Shown piece by piece: positions 19,836-31,260 of a stretch of DNA of 64,000 nt. The notes beneath the pieces are model-generated. The model did no database searches and was not told where the DNA came from. It saw only the letters and a list, made by a program, of their open reading frames with translations. A program made the translations under genes and the position numbers. Within the stretch, counting starts at the first letter, position 1. Each line of letters opens with the position of its first letter. The stretch is from Sipunculus nudus (lineage: Eukaryota; Annelida; Sipuncula; Golfingiida; Sipunculidae): the NCBI GenBank assembly GCA_026874595.1, contig CM049317.1, forward strand, positions 61,097,118-61,161,117. The letters are read 5' to 3'.

Positions 19836-22800
19836 TATAAAACCTGTTTCAAATAAATTTTAAAGAAGAAAATCAGAAATTCTTAAGCGGTGTTATTAGA
19901 AAATACTTAGAAAATACTTAAGATAAAGATAAGTTAACGTACTATTAACGCAGACAACGGTGTACGCTTGATTACACGACACCGCTTTTACCATGAACTG
20001 ACGGTTTTCTCTTATTAACACTGAGCATTCATATTTGTCACGTGGTTCTCCAGCAGCCCATAGACCAATCACAGGACCCTCTGTAACATAAGTGAGATTA
20101 GATTGACACCCAGCATCATAAAGGACCAACATCTCTCACCACATCATATCGATAAACAAATACTGATGATTTCCTTGATCTAGGTTATGTTTTCAGCCGT
20201 GCTTGTTTGTTTGATTGTCTATAAGCAACATGTCGTAAAACCTACACAACCGATCTCAACAGGGGCGTCAATACAGGGGGAAGGGGGTATATACTCCCAA
20301 CTCTTGGCAACGGTGTGTTAAATTTTAATCACCCCCTGCTCTTCAGAGAATAATATTTATATATACTATTAATTAGAATTATAGACTCTGGTTCCATTTC
20401 TAATATTACTATGAAATATGATATATTTAATCCTCGTTTAGAATTAACCTTAAAGGGAAACATAATACCTAAATGTTTACGTAATTGTAATATACAATGG
20501 AATATACAGTAAAACTTGTGTGAAAGACCACCTATCTATTAAGACCACCCTTTAAAAGAACCAAAGGCATTCATATTAGTTAAAACTGACCCGTCTAATA
20601 AGGCCCCCTCTGAAACAAGACCACTTTTGGTATATATAATATAATGATTTTAACACAGGCTGCGACAGGGTATTTCTCTACACATTCAGAAAGCTATGTA
20701 AAAGAAAAATAATTTAATTTGACTAAACAAATGTAATATCAGTTTGTCTGTACATACCTGTTTGGTTTGTACCGACCGTCCATTCTTCCCGTCTTAGTCC
20801 GATCCAAGCTGAGCCACACAGGCCATTTTTATCCCAGAAACGTTTAAATGGCTTGAGTCTCACCCTGTCTGGTAATACCGCGAGATCTCCGCCGTTTCTA
20901 TGGCAATTAAAACGTGCCCGATACCAGTTGGCAACGGAACAAAAAAACATATAGCATGATGTTCCTGAGGTAATGCAGTTAAACGGCAGTTCTCCCGTCA
21001 GAGCACAAGCTGCACAATCTGAAATAGGACAATTTTGATTAATCATTTTTGCAACTTTCACGATTATTATTTATCATTTAATAACTATAAAACTGAAACA
21101 TATAATAATGATATTAATTAAGTCAGAAAACTCCAGTGACGGTGCTCTTATCTAACCATGGTTTTATGTTACATCAAGCTGTTACATCATGCCCTGGAGA
21201 ATTTCCACCTTTTCCGTTTTTCATGTAAGAGGACTTTTTAGGTTTTGAAACAAAAGATTCTTTTGAGAAAGAGAAATAAAAGATAGAGTCCCGAGAAAAT
21301 CAGGTCAAAATTTTGGAGAATGACAAGAGAAATTGAAGAGTTCCAAGGGAAGGGGATCTGTGTCAAATTCTGATTTGTTATTGAAAATTACATCTTTGTG
21401 TCATTGTGTCATTGTATGATTAATTGATGGCAATAGTATTATCCATGCGCCCATTTTCAGCTGACAGCTTTGTTTGAGGTAGTCGGCGATGGTCAATGAC
21501 TACTATATATAAGAGACAGCTTTTATTCTCTCGGAACTACAGCCATAAATTTCTCACTTCCGATTGGACACTGAGATCCCAAGGTATATAAATCATTCTT
21601 ACTCCGTATTTCACAAATATAAGAAAGTCCTTCCTGAGAACAAGGACGATAATCGTGCTGGGCTAGTGTAAGATCCAGGATCCCACAAGAATACCCAAGC
21701 TGCTGTCCAATGTTAGTCAGACGCGCATCTGGAACAGCAAGTGGCCATAATAAAATGACGATAATGTGACGACTGTTGTAAACTGTAGGGTATATAAAGC
21801 CTGATTTGACCAATAGAAACTTATGGTAAGTGTTCCGTGTAGAAACCTCAGCTAGCTTATATTGCAGACTTAAGATATTACACTTACTTACTATGTGCAC
21901 TTAGTATTCTATGAAGGGGAGATTAGTCTTTGCCTTTTTAAGTCATGTCCACTTTATTACAATTCGTAGCGATTTCTAATCTATACGGATGCTTATATTT
22001 CAGCTGATGAATATAATGGTCTCAACGGATAAATAATGTTTATTTTAAACCTTCTGAACACAAGTGGCGGATCCAGAGGGGGGCGCCTGCCCCCACCTCA
22101 CCGTTATGCTGTAACACCTCACATTTTATCTATTTCTTTTCCCAATTATTCGTAATTAATTTTCAATTTTCATTTATATGTTTTGTATGTTTTGTATTAG
22201 TTAGAAATAAGTTAATTTGTATTGAGTCAATCACAGTTTGTAACTGCTAAGCCGATAAAATGAAAGGTATAATATAAGACTTCAAGATATCAAATATTTT
22301 ACCCGGAGCATTACATTTGTAGGATGATTATTTTACAAGTTATAAACGTGGAATAGCATTTTCACCATTGACATTAACATGTTGCAAACGATTGAACTTT
22401 ATATTATTATAACATTTTTAAAGCGCCTCAAAATGTTCTGTTTAAATATTTAAAAAATGTCTCAATGTGGATGGGGAACCCCCTCCCATACCCTCGCCCA
22501 TGTTATTTACTTTAACAAAAATAAATATTATAAGCCTAAAATATATTACTTAAATATATTTTTATATGTATTAAATCTACACAACAACAAAAAAAAAGTA
22601 AAATGCACAGTTTAAGAACTTAAAGTTCGTAATACCCATCATCAACCGCCAAATTTTTATAACCCCCCCCCCCCCCCGTTCTCGATTTTCTGGATCCGCC
22701 ACTGTGAAAATGGTGTATACTTTATTTTTTTTTATAGGTTTTATTTTTATATTTTGTGTCGGTTTAATTTTTGTGTTTTGTAGTGGTTTTATATTTTTGT

Positions 22801-25455
22801 TTTGTGTAGGTTTTATATTTGTTTTTTCTTGTGTAGATTTTATTTTTATGTTTTGTTTAAGTTTTATTTTTTTTGTTTTGTGTCGGTTTGATTTTCGTGT
22901 TTTTACGGGTTTATTTTTTTGTTTTTTGTGCTGGTCTTATATTTTTGTTTTGTGTAGGTTTTATATTTATTTTTTTTGTGTAGGTTTTATTTTTATGTTT
23001 AATGTAGGTTTATTTGTATTTTTGTGAAGGTTTCATTTTCATGTTTTGTGTAGGAGTTTTTTTTTTATTTTGTGTAGGTTTTATTTTTATGTTTTGTGTA
23101 GGTTAAAATTTTGTGTTTGTGTTGGCTTTATATTTTTATTTGTGTAGGTTTTATTTTTGTTTTATGTAGGTTTTATTATTTGTTTTGTGTACGTTTTAAT
23201 TTCATGTTTTGTGAAGGTTTTTTTTATGTTTTGTGTAGGTTTTATTTCTTATGCAGGTTTACTGACTATCATGTTGCGATTTATGGCAGGATATCTCCGT
23301 GCACCATTAGAATATCTTTATTTAAAATTATATGTGTACGAAAAAAGTACCTAACATTGTCTGATAAAAATTATACACGTTGATTATTTAAAACTATATA
23401 TCCATATTTACCCGCTTCGGTTCCATCAACCCACAGATATTTTTTTAGATCAGTACGTCTGAGAGCCAACCATACCGAGGTTATTTTCTTGTCGATCATG
23501 TAAAGTCGCAGGTAAAGCAGTTCCTCATGGCCTCTGTACCCGGGTAGAACGTAATCTTTTTCTGAGCACACGTCACGTGACGATTCCCATGAAGATTGCG
23601 CGGGTGCAGGAATGGTGATAAAGTCCTGATACACTGGAGAGAGAAACATAGGATAAAAAATACTCCTGGGAGTGAAATAAAAAGGCTATTTACTACATGT
23701 TGAATTATGTCTTCATGTTTTATATAACACGCACGCACGAACTTGCCAATGCAAAAGAGCAAGTGACAGGATAATTCGCACATAAGAAGCTGAACAGACA
23801 TAAACTATGAGACAAAGGATGCATATAGGAAATGGACTTGACCAAAATCCTTAGGAGCTTGACAGATCCAAAAGGTAATTACGCTAGCTGATCAGCTGAC
23901 GCCTTTCACGATTACTAACTAAGATCCGCACAAACCGGACAATGTTTGAAGATATTCATCTGCTTGATTCACCTTCAAAATACTTCGCCTTGCATCCGTT
24001 GTCTATTTATCATCTGAAGAAAACATACGTGCTTCTACTGACGAACACATAGAAATTAAACCGGTTATTCACTGAGGGCCGTTTCTATCTATCGTGGCTT
24101 TTCTATAGAAGAAAATATCATCAGACCAAGACATTCCTTTATCATTTTCGGCCTTTCCTCTTGATGTCCGAAGTTTTTTAAGTTGTCGCATAACAACTGA
24201 GTAGAGCCTTGGATGATACGAATCATTCCGGTCAGTTTATCGAGCTTACCGCGGCGTCATTACAGCAGTTTTAATGTCCAGTATATCTTTATAGAGCTCA
24301 GGAGAATGACCAACAGGAGAGTGTCATCTTATCTCTGCTGGATACTCTGCCACATTTAACACTTTGACCATGAGGAAGATTTGACATAACTTCAGGAGTG
24401 GTAGGTTGCTGAAGGACTGCTCCATGGAACATGACCATAGCAGTTGTGAAGGGAGGTGAATGACAGTTTCCAGGGGTTTGGTACTGCGTTCCTTTCTCTA
24501 CATAGCCATCTGAGTGATTTCGATTTTGCAACACCAAACTTTCATTGCGTGAACGGCTCCCAATGACTCGCGAAAGCACTCTTGAAAAAGAGTCACAGAT
24601 ATGTGTTTGAAATTGAATTTTTGATGAAAAAGAGCAAGTTATATACCGGGCCAAATATCAAAGGTTTCCATGGCTTCTTCCGTAAAAGACCTATAGATAA
24701 CTAATCAAGTTCAGAAGCCAGGAATCTCGGTTTATGTTTGATCGTACCCAGAGCTTGATAAAGTATTTCAACAGCATATGCTGTCTTATCCACTTAAAGT
24801 TTGTTAAATGTGAAGAAAAGGTGTAATGGCGATAAAACAGAGCTTCTTCGTATCGGTTTCCGTCACATCAGAAGCAGCCCACATGTTTCATTATTGATGC
24901 TGATGTTTTCACCTTCCTCCTAGATGGAAATCTTGGTGTGATTTTTGACCATGAAGTCCCTTTCAAATATCACATCGGCGCTTGTGTCAGGACCACCATC
25001 TTCCATATTCGTAATATTTGGAGCATTCGTAGATTCCTCTCATTCGATACCACCAGAATCTGTATTCAAGCCCTTATTACTTCCCTAATAGACTTAGTAG
25101 TTCTCTTCCTCTTGGTTTGCCAATCCAACACCCGTCCACTTCAGTAAATCATGACGACACCATCAAATCTAAGAAGTGGTCTTCGATCAGACAAGTCCTC
25201 AGATCGCTTCAATGAATCCTGATTCCACAGCGAATTGCAAACTAAACTGTCCTCCTTACATTTACCTGTCTATATGGTCTGGCTCCACTTTACATACACT
25301 ACTTCCAACCCCCTTTGCGCTCTTCATCAGCAACCATGTTGAAAGAACTACGAATCCATGCACAATATATTGGCACTAAGGCATTCTCGGTTTGCGTCTT
25401 ACATCACCCCACAAACTATCTGAAATTCCTCTCACATTAAACAATTTATATTCCT

Positions 25456-25495
<40 letters not shown>

Positions 25496-27618
25496 GACAG
25501 AGAGAGAGAGAGAGAAAGACCCACGGAGGAGTTAGGATGAAACATTTCCATTTCAATTTGATCAGTATTAAAAAAAAAAACAAAAAAAAACTACGGTATT
25601 GTGTTTCAGGTGTTAGTTCGATGGCTGGGGTACTGAGAGGGTACTTATTCTTTTCAACCACCAGGTGACGTCGTTATCACAGCCCATATATCTTTTATAA
25701 ATCTAGAGGTTTGTGGTAGAAATACACACTTGTATAGCATGATTTAAAAAACTCGAATTAAATGGAACAATATGCATTGAAAAGGCAGCCCTAACAGGCT
25801 TTTCATAACAAACTTTTGAACCGTAAACCATTTGACTATATATCCTTAAACCAAATCCTGTGTATGTGTGGTATACCTGAAAGTTTATATAAATAAACCA
25901 TTTTGCTTCACCACATCACAAATAGAATACTCTCTCCTATTACAAGGCGTTCCTAAAAAGCCCGTCATAATGGACGTGTTTGCGCCTGCTCACTGTTCAA
26001 TATTTATCTTTACATACCAGCCGGTTTTGTGTCACAGGCCTTTATGTAAACTTACTTCATATATATGTTAACACGTTGGAATGCAGTACTTCTGTCATAT
26101 AAAAGGTATTATAACACATTAATCTGGATACATGCTATTTAAGTACTTCGCCTTGCATCCGTTGTCTATTTATCATCTGAAGAAAACATACGTGCTTCTA
26201 CCGACGAACAGATAGAAATTAAACCGGTTATTCACTGAGGGCTGTTTCTATCTATCGTGGCTTTTCTATAGAAGAAAATATCATCAGACCAAGACATTCT
26301 TTTATCATTTTCGGCCTTTCCTCTTGATGTCCGAAGTTTTTTAAGTTGTCGCATAACAACTGAGTAGAGCCTTGGATGATACGAATCATTCCGGTCAGTT
26401 TATCGAGCTTACCGCGGCGTCATTACAGCAGTTTTAATGTCCAGTATATCTTTATAGAGCTCAGGAGAATGACCAACAGGAGAGTGTCATCTTATCTCTG
26501 CTGGATACTCTGCCACATTTAACACTTTGACCATGAGGAAGATTTGACATAACTTCAGGAGTGGTAGGTTGCTGAAGGACTGCTCCATGGAACATGACCA
26601 TAGCAGTTGTGAAGGGAGGTGAATGACAGTTTCCAGGGGTTTGGTACTGCGTTCCTTTCTCTACATAGCCATCTGAGTGATTTCGATTTTGCAACACCAA
26701 ACTTTCATTGCGTGAACGGCTCCCAATGACTCGCGAAAGCACTCTTGAAAAAGAGTCACAGATATGTGTTTGAAATTGAATTTTGGATGAAAAAGAGCAA
26801 GTTATATACCGGGCCAAATATCAAAGGTTTCCATGGCTTCTTCCGTAAAAGACCTATAGATAACTAATCAAGTTCAGAAGCCAGGAATCTCGGTTTATGT
26901 TTGATCGTACCCAGAGCTTGATAAAGTATTTCGACAGCATATGCTGTTTTATCCACTAAAAGTTTGTTAAATGTGAAGAAAAGGTGTAATGGCGATAAAA
27001 CAGAGCTTCTTCGTATCGGTTTCCGTCACATCAGAAGCAGCCCACATGTTTCATTATTGATGCTGATGTTTTCACCTTCCTCCTAGATGGAAATCTTGGT
27101 GTGATTTTTGACCATGAAGTCCCTTTCAAATATCACATCGGCGCTTGTGTCAGGACCACCATCTTCCATATTCGTAATATTTGGAGCATTCGTAGATTCC
27201 TCTCATTCGATACCACCAGAATCTGTATTCAAGCCCTTATTACTTCCCTAATAGACTTAGTAGTTCTCTTCCTCTTGGTTTGCCAATCCAACACCCGTCC
27301 ACTTCAGTAAATCATGACGACACCATCAAATCTAAGAAGTGGTCTTCGATCAGACAAGTCCTCAGATCGCTTCAATGAATCCTGATTCCACAGCGAATTG
27401 CATACTAAACTGTCCTCCTTACATTTACCTGTCTATATGGTCTGGCTCCACTTTACATACACTACTTCCAACCCCCTTTGCGCTCTTCATCAGCAACCAT
27501 GTTGAAAGAACTACGAATCCATGCACAATATATTGGCACTAAGGCATTCTCGGTTTGCGTCTTACATCACCCCACAAACTATCTGAAATTCCTCTCACAT
27601 TAAACAATTTATATTCCT

Positions 27619-27668
<50 letters not shown>

Positions 27669-28301
27669 GAGAAAGACCCACGGAGGAGTTAGGATGAAAC
27701 ATTTCCATTTCAATTTGATCAGTATTAAAAAAAAAACAAAAAAAAAAACTACGGTATTGTGTTTCAGGTGTTAGTTCGATGGCTGGGGTACTGAGAGGGT
27801 ACTTATTCTTTTCAACCACCAGGTGACGTCGTTATCACAGCCCATATATCTTTTATAAATCTAGAGGTTTGTGGTAGAAATACACACTTGTATAGCATGA
27901 TTTAAAAAACTCGAATTAAATGGACCAATATGCATTGAAAAGGCAGCCCTAACAGGCTTTTCATAACAAACTTTTGAACCGTAAACCATTGGACTATATA
28001 TCCTTAAACCAAATCCTGTGTATGTGTGGTATACCTGAAAGTTTATATAAATAAACCATTTTGCTTCACCACATCACAAATAGAATACTCTCTCCTATTA
28101 CAAGGCGTTCCTAAAAAGCCCGTCATAATGGACGTGTTTGCGCCTGCTCACTGTTCAATATTTATCTTTACATACCAGCCGGTTTTGTGTCACAGGCCTT
28201 TATGTAAACTTACTTCATATATATGTTAACACGTTGAAATGCAGTACTTCTGTCATATAAAAGGTATTATAACACATTAATCTGGATACATGCTATTTAA
28301 G

Positions 28302-28364
<63 letters not shown>

Positions 28365-28981
28365 TTATTATACTTTGTCCATACATATGTTAAGATGTTC
28401 TTCATTTATGCATAATTTACTTTTTATATATATTACTTTATATATATATATTTTTTTAATTCGAGAGGTACGATATTGAGTGGCAGGTCGTCAACTGTAC
28501 CCCTGTCTTTAACCAACGTCATAATGGAAACCATGGGGATTAACCGAGTTTGTATGCGCGACTTTGTCTTTAAATGGACGGACAGGATTCTTTTATAGCA
28601 CTCGATCCGTACAAATCTGACACTCTAGTGCTCTGTGTAGCGAGGAAAGGCAGAAGGGTATTAAAGAGTATCTCAAGGATCATTCAAAATAACGCTTGCA
28701 TTTCTATTCAACTGTGTCCCATGAAGGAACTTTAGTTGCGGATGCTGATATAATAATGTAGTTCATTCTGTGTGCAAAACCAGAATTTTACCTGATGAAT
28801 GAGATTTGCCTGAAGGTTTTGATCAAAGGTCTTTAATGTGTTACTTTTTTACTCTCGTGCACATATTTGATAACTGGTGTTTTACATTGGTAGTTTTCTA
28901 TAATAAACTTACGGTCTCACCTGAGGAACAGCCCGGGGTCCATATTACGATGCCCAGCAAGGCTGTACAGAACATTTTCAT
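18902..28981 (-). CDS. gene A: two-CTLD type I membrane receptor
   Basis: Join on the - strand is 28,981-28,921, 23,633-23,412, 21,728-21,603, 21,018-20,758, 20,080-19,943, 19,494-19,390 and 19,038-18,902, giving 349 residues with every junction phase 1. Residues 1-20 are the signal peptide, 21-136 CTLD1 and 137-269 CTLD2. Residues 270-304 form a Ser/Thr/Asn stalk with N-R-S and N-Y-S sites, and 318-337 the membrane helix with Gln334 inside it, followed by a roughly 10-residue tail. CTLD1 has a VWLAL core, W-V-D-G and YICE; CTLD2 has CYMFF, GGDLAVL, AWIGL and GEPRD. EPR replaces EPN/QPD and no WND is present in either domain, so Ca2+-dependent sugar binding is unlikely. The tail has no ITAM or ITIM, so any signalling would need a partner. 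A donor-like AAG|GTGATT near the end leaves a further tail exon possible. Confidence 0.8.
19390..19494 (-). CDS. gene A exon 7: Ser/Thr stalk
   Basis: 105 bp (35 codons), acceptor TTCACATAG|GG and donor AACG|GTAAGCC. Rich in Thr, Ser, Asn and Glu (SDPTEITETNYSS), as expected for an O-glycosylated juxtamembrane stalk. Confidence 0.7.
19790..19832. repeat. (GA)n microsatellite
   Basis: About 42 bp of GA in the intron between CTLD2 and stalk exons. The orthologous tract in gene B (41,990-42,060) is longer and interrupted. Confidence 0.95.
19943..20080 (-). CDS. gene A exon 6: CTLD2 second half
   Basis: 138 bp (46 codons), acceptor TTATGTTACAG|AG and donor AATA|GTACGT. Encodes LWAAGEPRDKYECSVL ... 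VSCNQAYTVVCVN. GEPRD sits at the EPN/QPD position with Arg for Asn, and the WND triplet is replaced by MVKAVSC. Confidence 0.8.
20507..20645. mobile_element. A-specific pogo-type terminus insertion
   Basis: Starts TACAGTAAAACTTGTGTGAA and carries AAGACCACC and AAGACCACTTTTGG motifs. The flanks are contiguous in gene B near 42,720-42,790, where the sequence is absent. No clear opposite terminus. Confidence 0.5.
20758..21018 (-). CDS. gene A exon 5: CTLD2 first half
   Basis: 261 bp (87 codons), acceptor CCTATTTCAG|AT and donor ACAG|GTATGT. Encodes NCAAC...SCYMFFCSVANWYRARF, GGDLAVL, KRFW and SAWIGLRREEW. The Cys pattern fits a long-form CTLD with an N-terminal disulfide. NQTG is a glycosylation site. 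Confidence 0.85.
21603..21728 (-). CDS. gene A exon 4: CTLD1 second half
   Basis: 126 bp (42 codons), acceptor TGCTGTTCCAG|AT and donor CGGA|GTAAGA. Encodes GYSCGILDL ... YRPC ... LSYICEIR. It has the three late CTLD cysteines but no EPN/QPD or WND. Confidence 0.8.
22061..22702. mobile_element. A-specific hAT-like TIR element
   Basis: Perfect 14-bp inverted ends GTGGCGGATCCAGA at 22,064-22,077 and 22,689-22,702. Each is preceded by CA-rich sequence and followed inward by a G or C run (GAGGGGGGCG; poly-C at 22,664-22,678). CAGTGGCGGATCC-type ends are common in non-autonomous hAT elements. About 640 bp, no transposase. It lies in the intron between CTLD1 exons and is absent from gene B at the same place (about 45,790). 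Confidence 0.65.
22725..23262 (+). repeat. minisatellite, unit about 24 bp
   Basis: Roughly 20 imperfect copies of TTTTGTGTAGGTTTTATTTT plus a few bases. Only about two copies remain in gene B (46,155-46,195). The hydrophobic + strand frames through it (F-C-V-G-F-I-F repeats) are artefacts. Confidence 0.9.
23412..23633 (-). CDS. gene A exon 3: CTLD1 first half
   Basis: 222 bp (74 codons), acceptor TCTCTCTCCAG|TG and donor GCGG|GTAAAT. Starts VYQDFITIP directly after the signal peptide. It then carries SSWESSRDVC, LPGYRGHEELL, SVWLALRRTD and LWVDGTEA. CTLD1 lacks the N-terminal Cys hairpin seen in CTLD2. Confidence 0.8.
24298..24654 (-). other. unassigned 118-codon frame (copy 1)
   Basis: Begins MARYITCSFSSKIQ and is Ser-rich. 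An identical protein is encoded at 26,461-26,817. The identity follows from the recent duplication and is not evidence of selection. No domain is recognised; it is on the gene A strand inside an intron, probably non-coding. Confidence 0.2.
24800..25430 (+). pseudogene. CR1/L2-type LINE reverse transcriptase remnant (copy 1)
   Basis: In shifted frames it reads CNGDKTELLRIGFRHI and NLGVIFDHEVPFKYHI, then VRTTIFHIRNIWSIRRFLS, matching the thumb/C-terminal part of CR1-like LINE reverse transcriptases (N-x-D-K-T-E, NLGV-FD, H-I, LR-I--IR-FL). LPVYMVWLHFTY and HNILALRHSRF follow in order. Frameshifts and stops make it inactive. Confidence 0.75.
26144..28303. repeat. 2.16-kb local tandem duplication, copy 2
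   Basis: Second copy of the 23,981-26,143 block, with a longer (GA)n tract at 27,620-27,673. It ends at an (AT)n run (28,301-28,370). Confidence 0.95.
26963..27593 (+). pseudogene. CR1/L2-type LINE reverse transcriptase remnant (copy 2)
   Basis: Same remnant as at 24,800-25,430, duplicated with the 2.16-kb block; same frameshifts. Confidence 0.75.
28301..28370. repeat. (AT)n microsatellite
   Basis: Interrupted AT repeat of about 65 bp at the end of copy 2. Confidence 0.95.
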
Positions 28982-29004
28982 GACGTCATAGGTAACGAGT
29001 GGAT
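28921..29004 (-). CDS. gene A exon 2: signal peptide
   Basis: The ATG is at 28,981 and the donor TCAG|GTGAGA starts at 28,920. Encodes MKMFCTALLGIVIWTPGCSS, a normal signal peptide. The likely acceptor is TTTATCCAAG|AT at 29,004, leaving about 23 nt of 5'UTR. The longer upstream frame (ATG at 29,080) is rejected because gene B shares the acceptor and start but not that extension. Confidence 0.75.
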
Positions 29005-29450
29005 CTTGGATAAAACAATCACTGAAATTACAAAAATTATATATATGGAGCATCAGCACTGAATTAGACACTGCTTTCATTAATTAGACGCAAAATGTTT
29101 GTCACGAAGAGTGAGCTATGAATGCTGTACTGTTGTCTGGAGAGCAAACATTTAAATATAACTAGCAAGAAAACAAATCACACAGTCAGTCTTCAGTCAT
29201 GTGCGCGAAAACAAATAAACAGGATCTGGTCTTGCCTGATGTAATGTGAATCAAGAACACTGTACATAAATGACCTATATTGTACAAGAGTGGGGTATGT
29301 ACCAGGTTTACTTGGGAGTTTCCCTGCCCTCTCCTCACATAAATTATCACATGGCACAGACATAACTCGGAATAAGGTGACACAATAGTTTCTTGATAAC
29401 CAATTAAGCTCTGCCTGGCAATCGTAAAACAGTATGGCGCCTTCACTCAC

Positions 29451-29525
29451 CGAAATCGAAAGGTGTGTCAGCATTTCTTCGTGGTCACACCTTCGGGATC
29501 ACGTGATGAGGTGGTGTCATAGAGC
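29451..29525 (-). other. gene A exon 1: noncoding 5'UTR exon
   Basis: The strong donor TTTCG|GTGAGTG at 29,450/29,451 corresponds to TTTCG|GTAAGTG in gene B (51,132/51,133), and the sequence just upstream is well conserved. The 5' end is unknown; about 29,525 is a guess. Confidence 0.5.
29498..29507. promoter_or_regulatory. palindromic E-box ATCACGTGAT (gene A)
   Basis: Perfect 10-bp palindrome with a CACGTG core, conserved at 51,180-51,189 in gene B, close to the proposed first exon. It could bind bHLH-ZIP factors; this is inference. Confidence 0.4.
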
Positions 29526-29994
29526 CACTGAATCTGAAGGATTCAATGGGCTTTTGATTTGTGAAGTGTGAATTCATTATTTACATTCGTGCCAGGGGTT
29601 AAAACATTTGGGTGAGTACGTTTTAGCTTATTTGAAACGACCTGTAATTTTGGTAGTTCATATATCTTTTAAAAAGTCTAGGGTATTTATATCCTGACCT
29701 CAAAGGATAGAAGGGATGGGTTGGTGTATAGTTATATATCCATATTTTACAGGAAATCTAACCTAGGTATGTATGACTTGAACCGTTATATAACAGGGCA
29801 GATGTTGTGTACATGCAGACAGACAATGGAACTTTGAAACCTGAAACCTGTCCAAAAGGTTGGGTTAATTTATACTCGGTATTTAAAAGTGATCTAAAGT
29901 AGCAATTAGGCCTGGCGTGTAGAGTGTTTATGTTCAATGTACATGCCGCACCCTCTGAAATACATCACTACTCTACAAAGCAGTGGTGGACTCC

Positions 29995-30042
<48 letters not shown>

Positions 30043-31029
30043 CTATATATGTTTTCTACACACACATATATATACACTATATATATCACACACACCATAA
30101 CGCACCTTCGGAAGCGCACGCACACACAAACACACATGTACATACCACACACAGAACCAATCAATCAATCATTCATTCAGTCAGGTAATCAATCAAACAA
30201 GCAATAAATTCCCCATATTTCTATATCATGCTATAAATTTTATGAAATTACATATACTGTAGTAATTGCCTAAGTCATAGATAGGTAAAAGCATGAGTTT
30301 CAAAGGCAGTGATAAAGGAACGAACTCACACAGACGTACGTTATTTACCCTATGACTGTCATTAACCTGTGTGACATGAACATTGATATTGTTTATGCTT
30401 GCCAATTAAGATTTTTAAGCGTACTTGCTAGATTCATTGGTATGTGTCTACATACCGATAACCTCATGTAGAAAATCAATCAAATCCAGGGTGACCCTAT
30501 GTGCACTTTCAATATAAATAGAAGAAAACTGGAGCCTCGTACAAGCACCTGTTCCTAACTTCATTTCTAGTTTTTGTACAAATGATACATTGCACACTAA
30601 GTAAAGAAAGCTCTAACCTATACAAAACGTAGCTTTTATATGAATCAACTCAAAGTTAGATTGTCTTTAGACCCAATGGCCCTGATACCAAAGAGTGTAA
30701 TATGATCTGATACTCTCTAGTAAGAGTTTCTGAATTCTCCACCAGATGTCCATGCCGGTAGCAGTTCCTCGCTCGAAGACAGATATATTATTGTTACGAG
30801 GCAGTCGCGACAGGTTTAAGTAAATAGTCTTTATTTGGATATAGTTGGTAAATATGGTGAATTGTGATTACGGAAAGCATTTTTATTATAGATGGATAGA
30901 AGAGCATGCAGATAGAAAGTGGCGGAGATGGGTTGTATTAAATAAATCTGCCTATTCTATGACTTCACTCCAAGATTTGTACAGTTGACACATTGACTGA
31001 ATTAAAGTCAGCTACATTAACCTAACTTT
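29526..31029. other. upstream flank of gene A
   Basis: No gene supported. Holds (AT)n at 29,995-30,041, (CA)n-rich sequence to 30,145 and (AATC)n near 30,155-30,200. Colinear with 51,200-52,610 in unit B. Confidence 0.5.
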
Positions 31030-31260
31030 CCTGTAGAATTTATCTGATTTCTGGCTTTTTCTAATGAGCTGTATGTAATTTCTGCCAAGAAAGGTTCTTA
31101 TAGCGCCTCCGTGTATAATGTATAAGCTTGTTTATCTTCAAGCTGTCAGTAAACATGAACTTATGTTGAATGATGGTGGTTGCTGCATATGGGAGGAAAT
31201 TTTGATTTTTGTTTGGGCGTTCCTTAACATGTTCTAAACACGTGGATATAAACAAAACGA
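31030..31260 (+). repeat. R sequence, copy 2
   Basis: Homologous to 11,958-12,315. No CTLD exon follows here, so the + strand gene of this unit has lost its middle part or had other sequence inserted. Confidence 0.6.

Larger units (their letters stand above)
23981..26143. repeat. 2.16-kb local tandem duplication, copy 1
   Basis: Repeated head-to-tail at 26,144-28,303 with an offset of 2,163 bp. The copies are nearly identical, differing by scattered single bases plus (GA)n and poly-A length. Copy 1 has a (GA)n tract at 25,459-25,515. The block is inside intron 2 of gene A and has a single diverged counterpart in gene B. Confidence 0.95.

Noticed and set aside
22704-23383. Hydrophobic + strand frames that look like membrane proteins
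   Set aside because: They are periodic translations of the 24-bp minisatellite, nearly absent in unit B.
28898-29080. Longer start for the gene A signal exon at 29,080
   Set aside because: The extension is not shared with gene B, while the ATG at 28,981, the acceptor and donor positions are.
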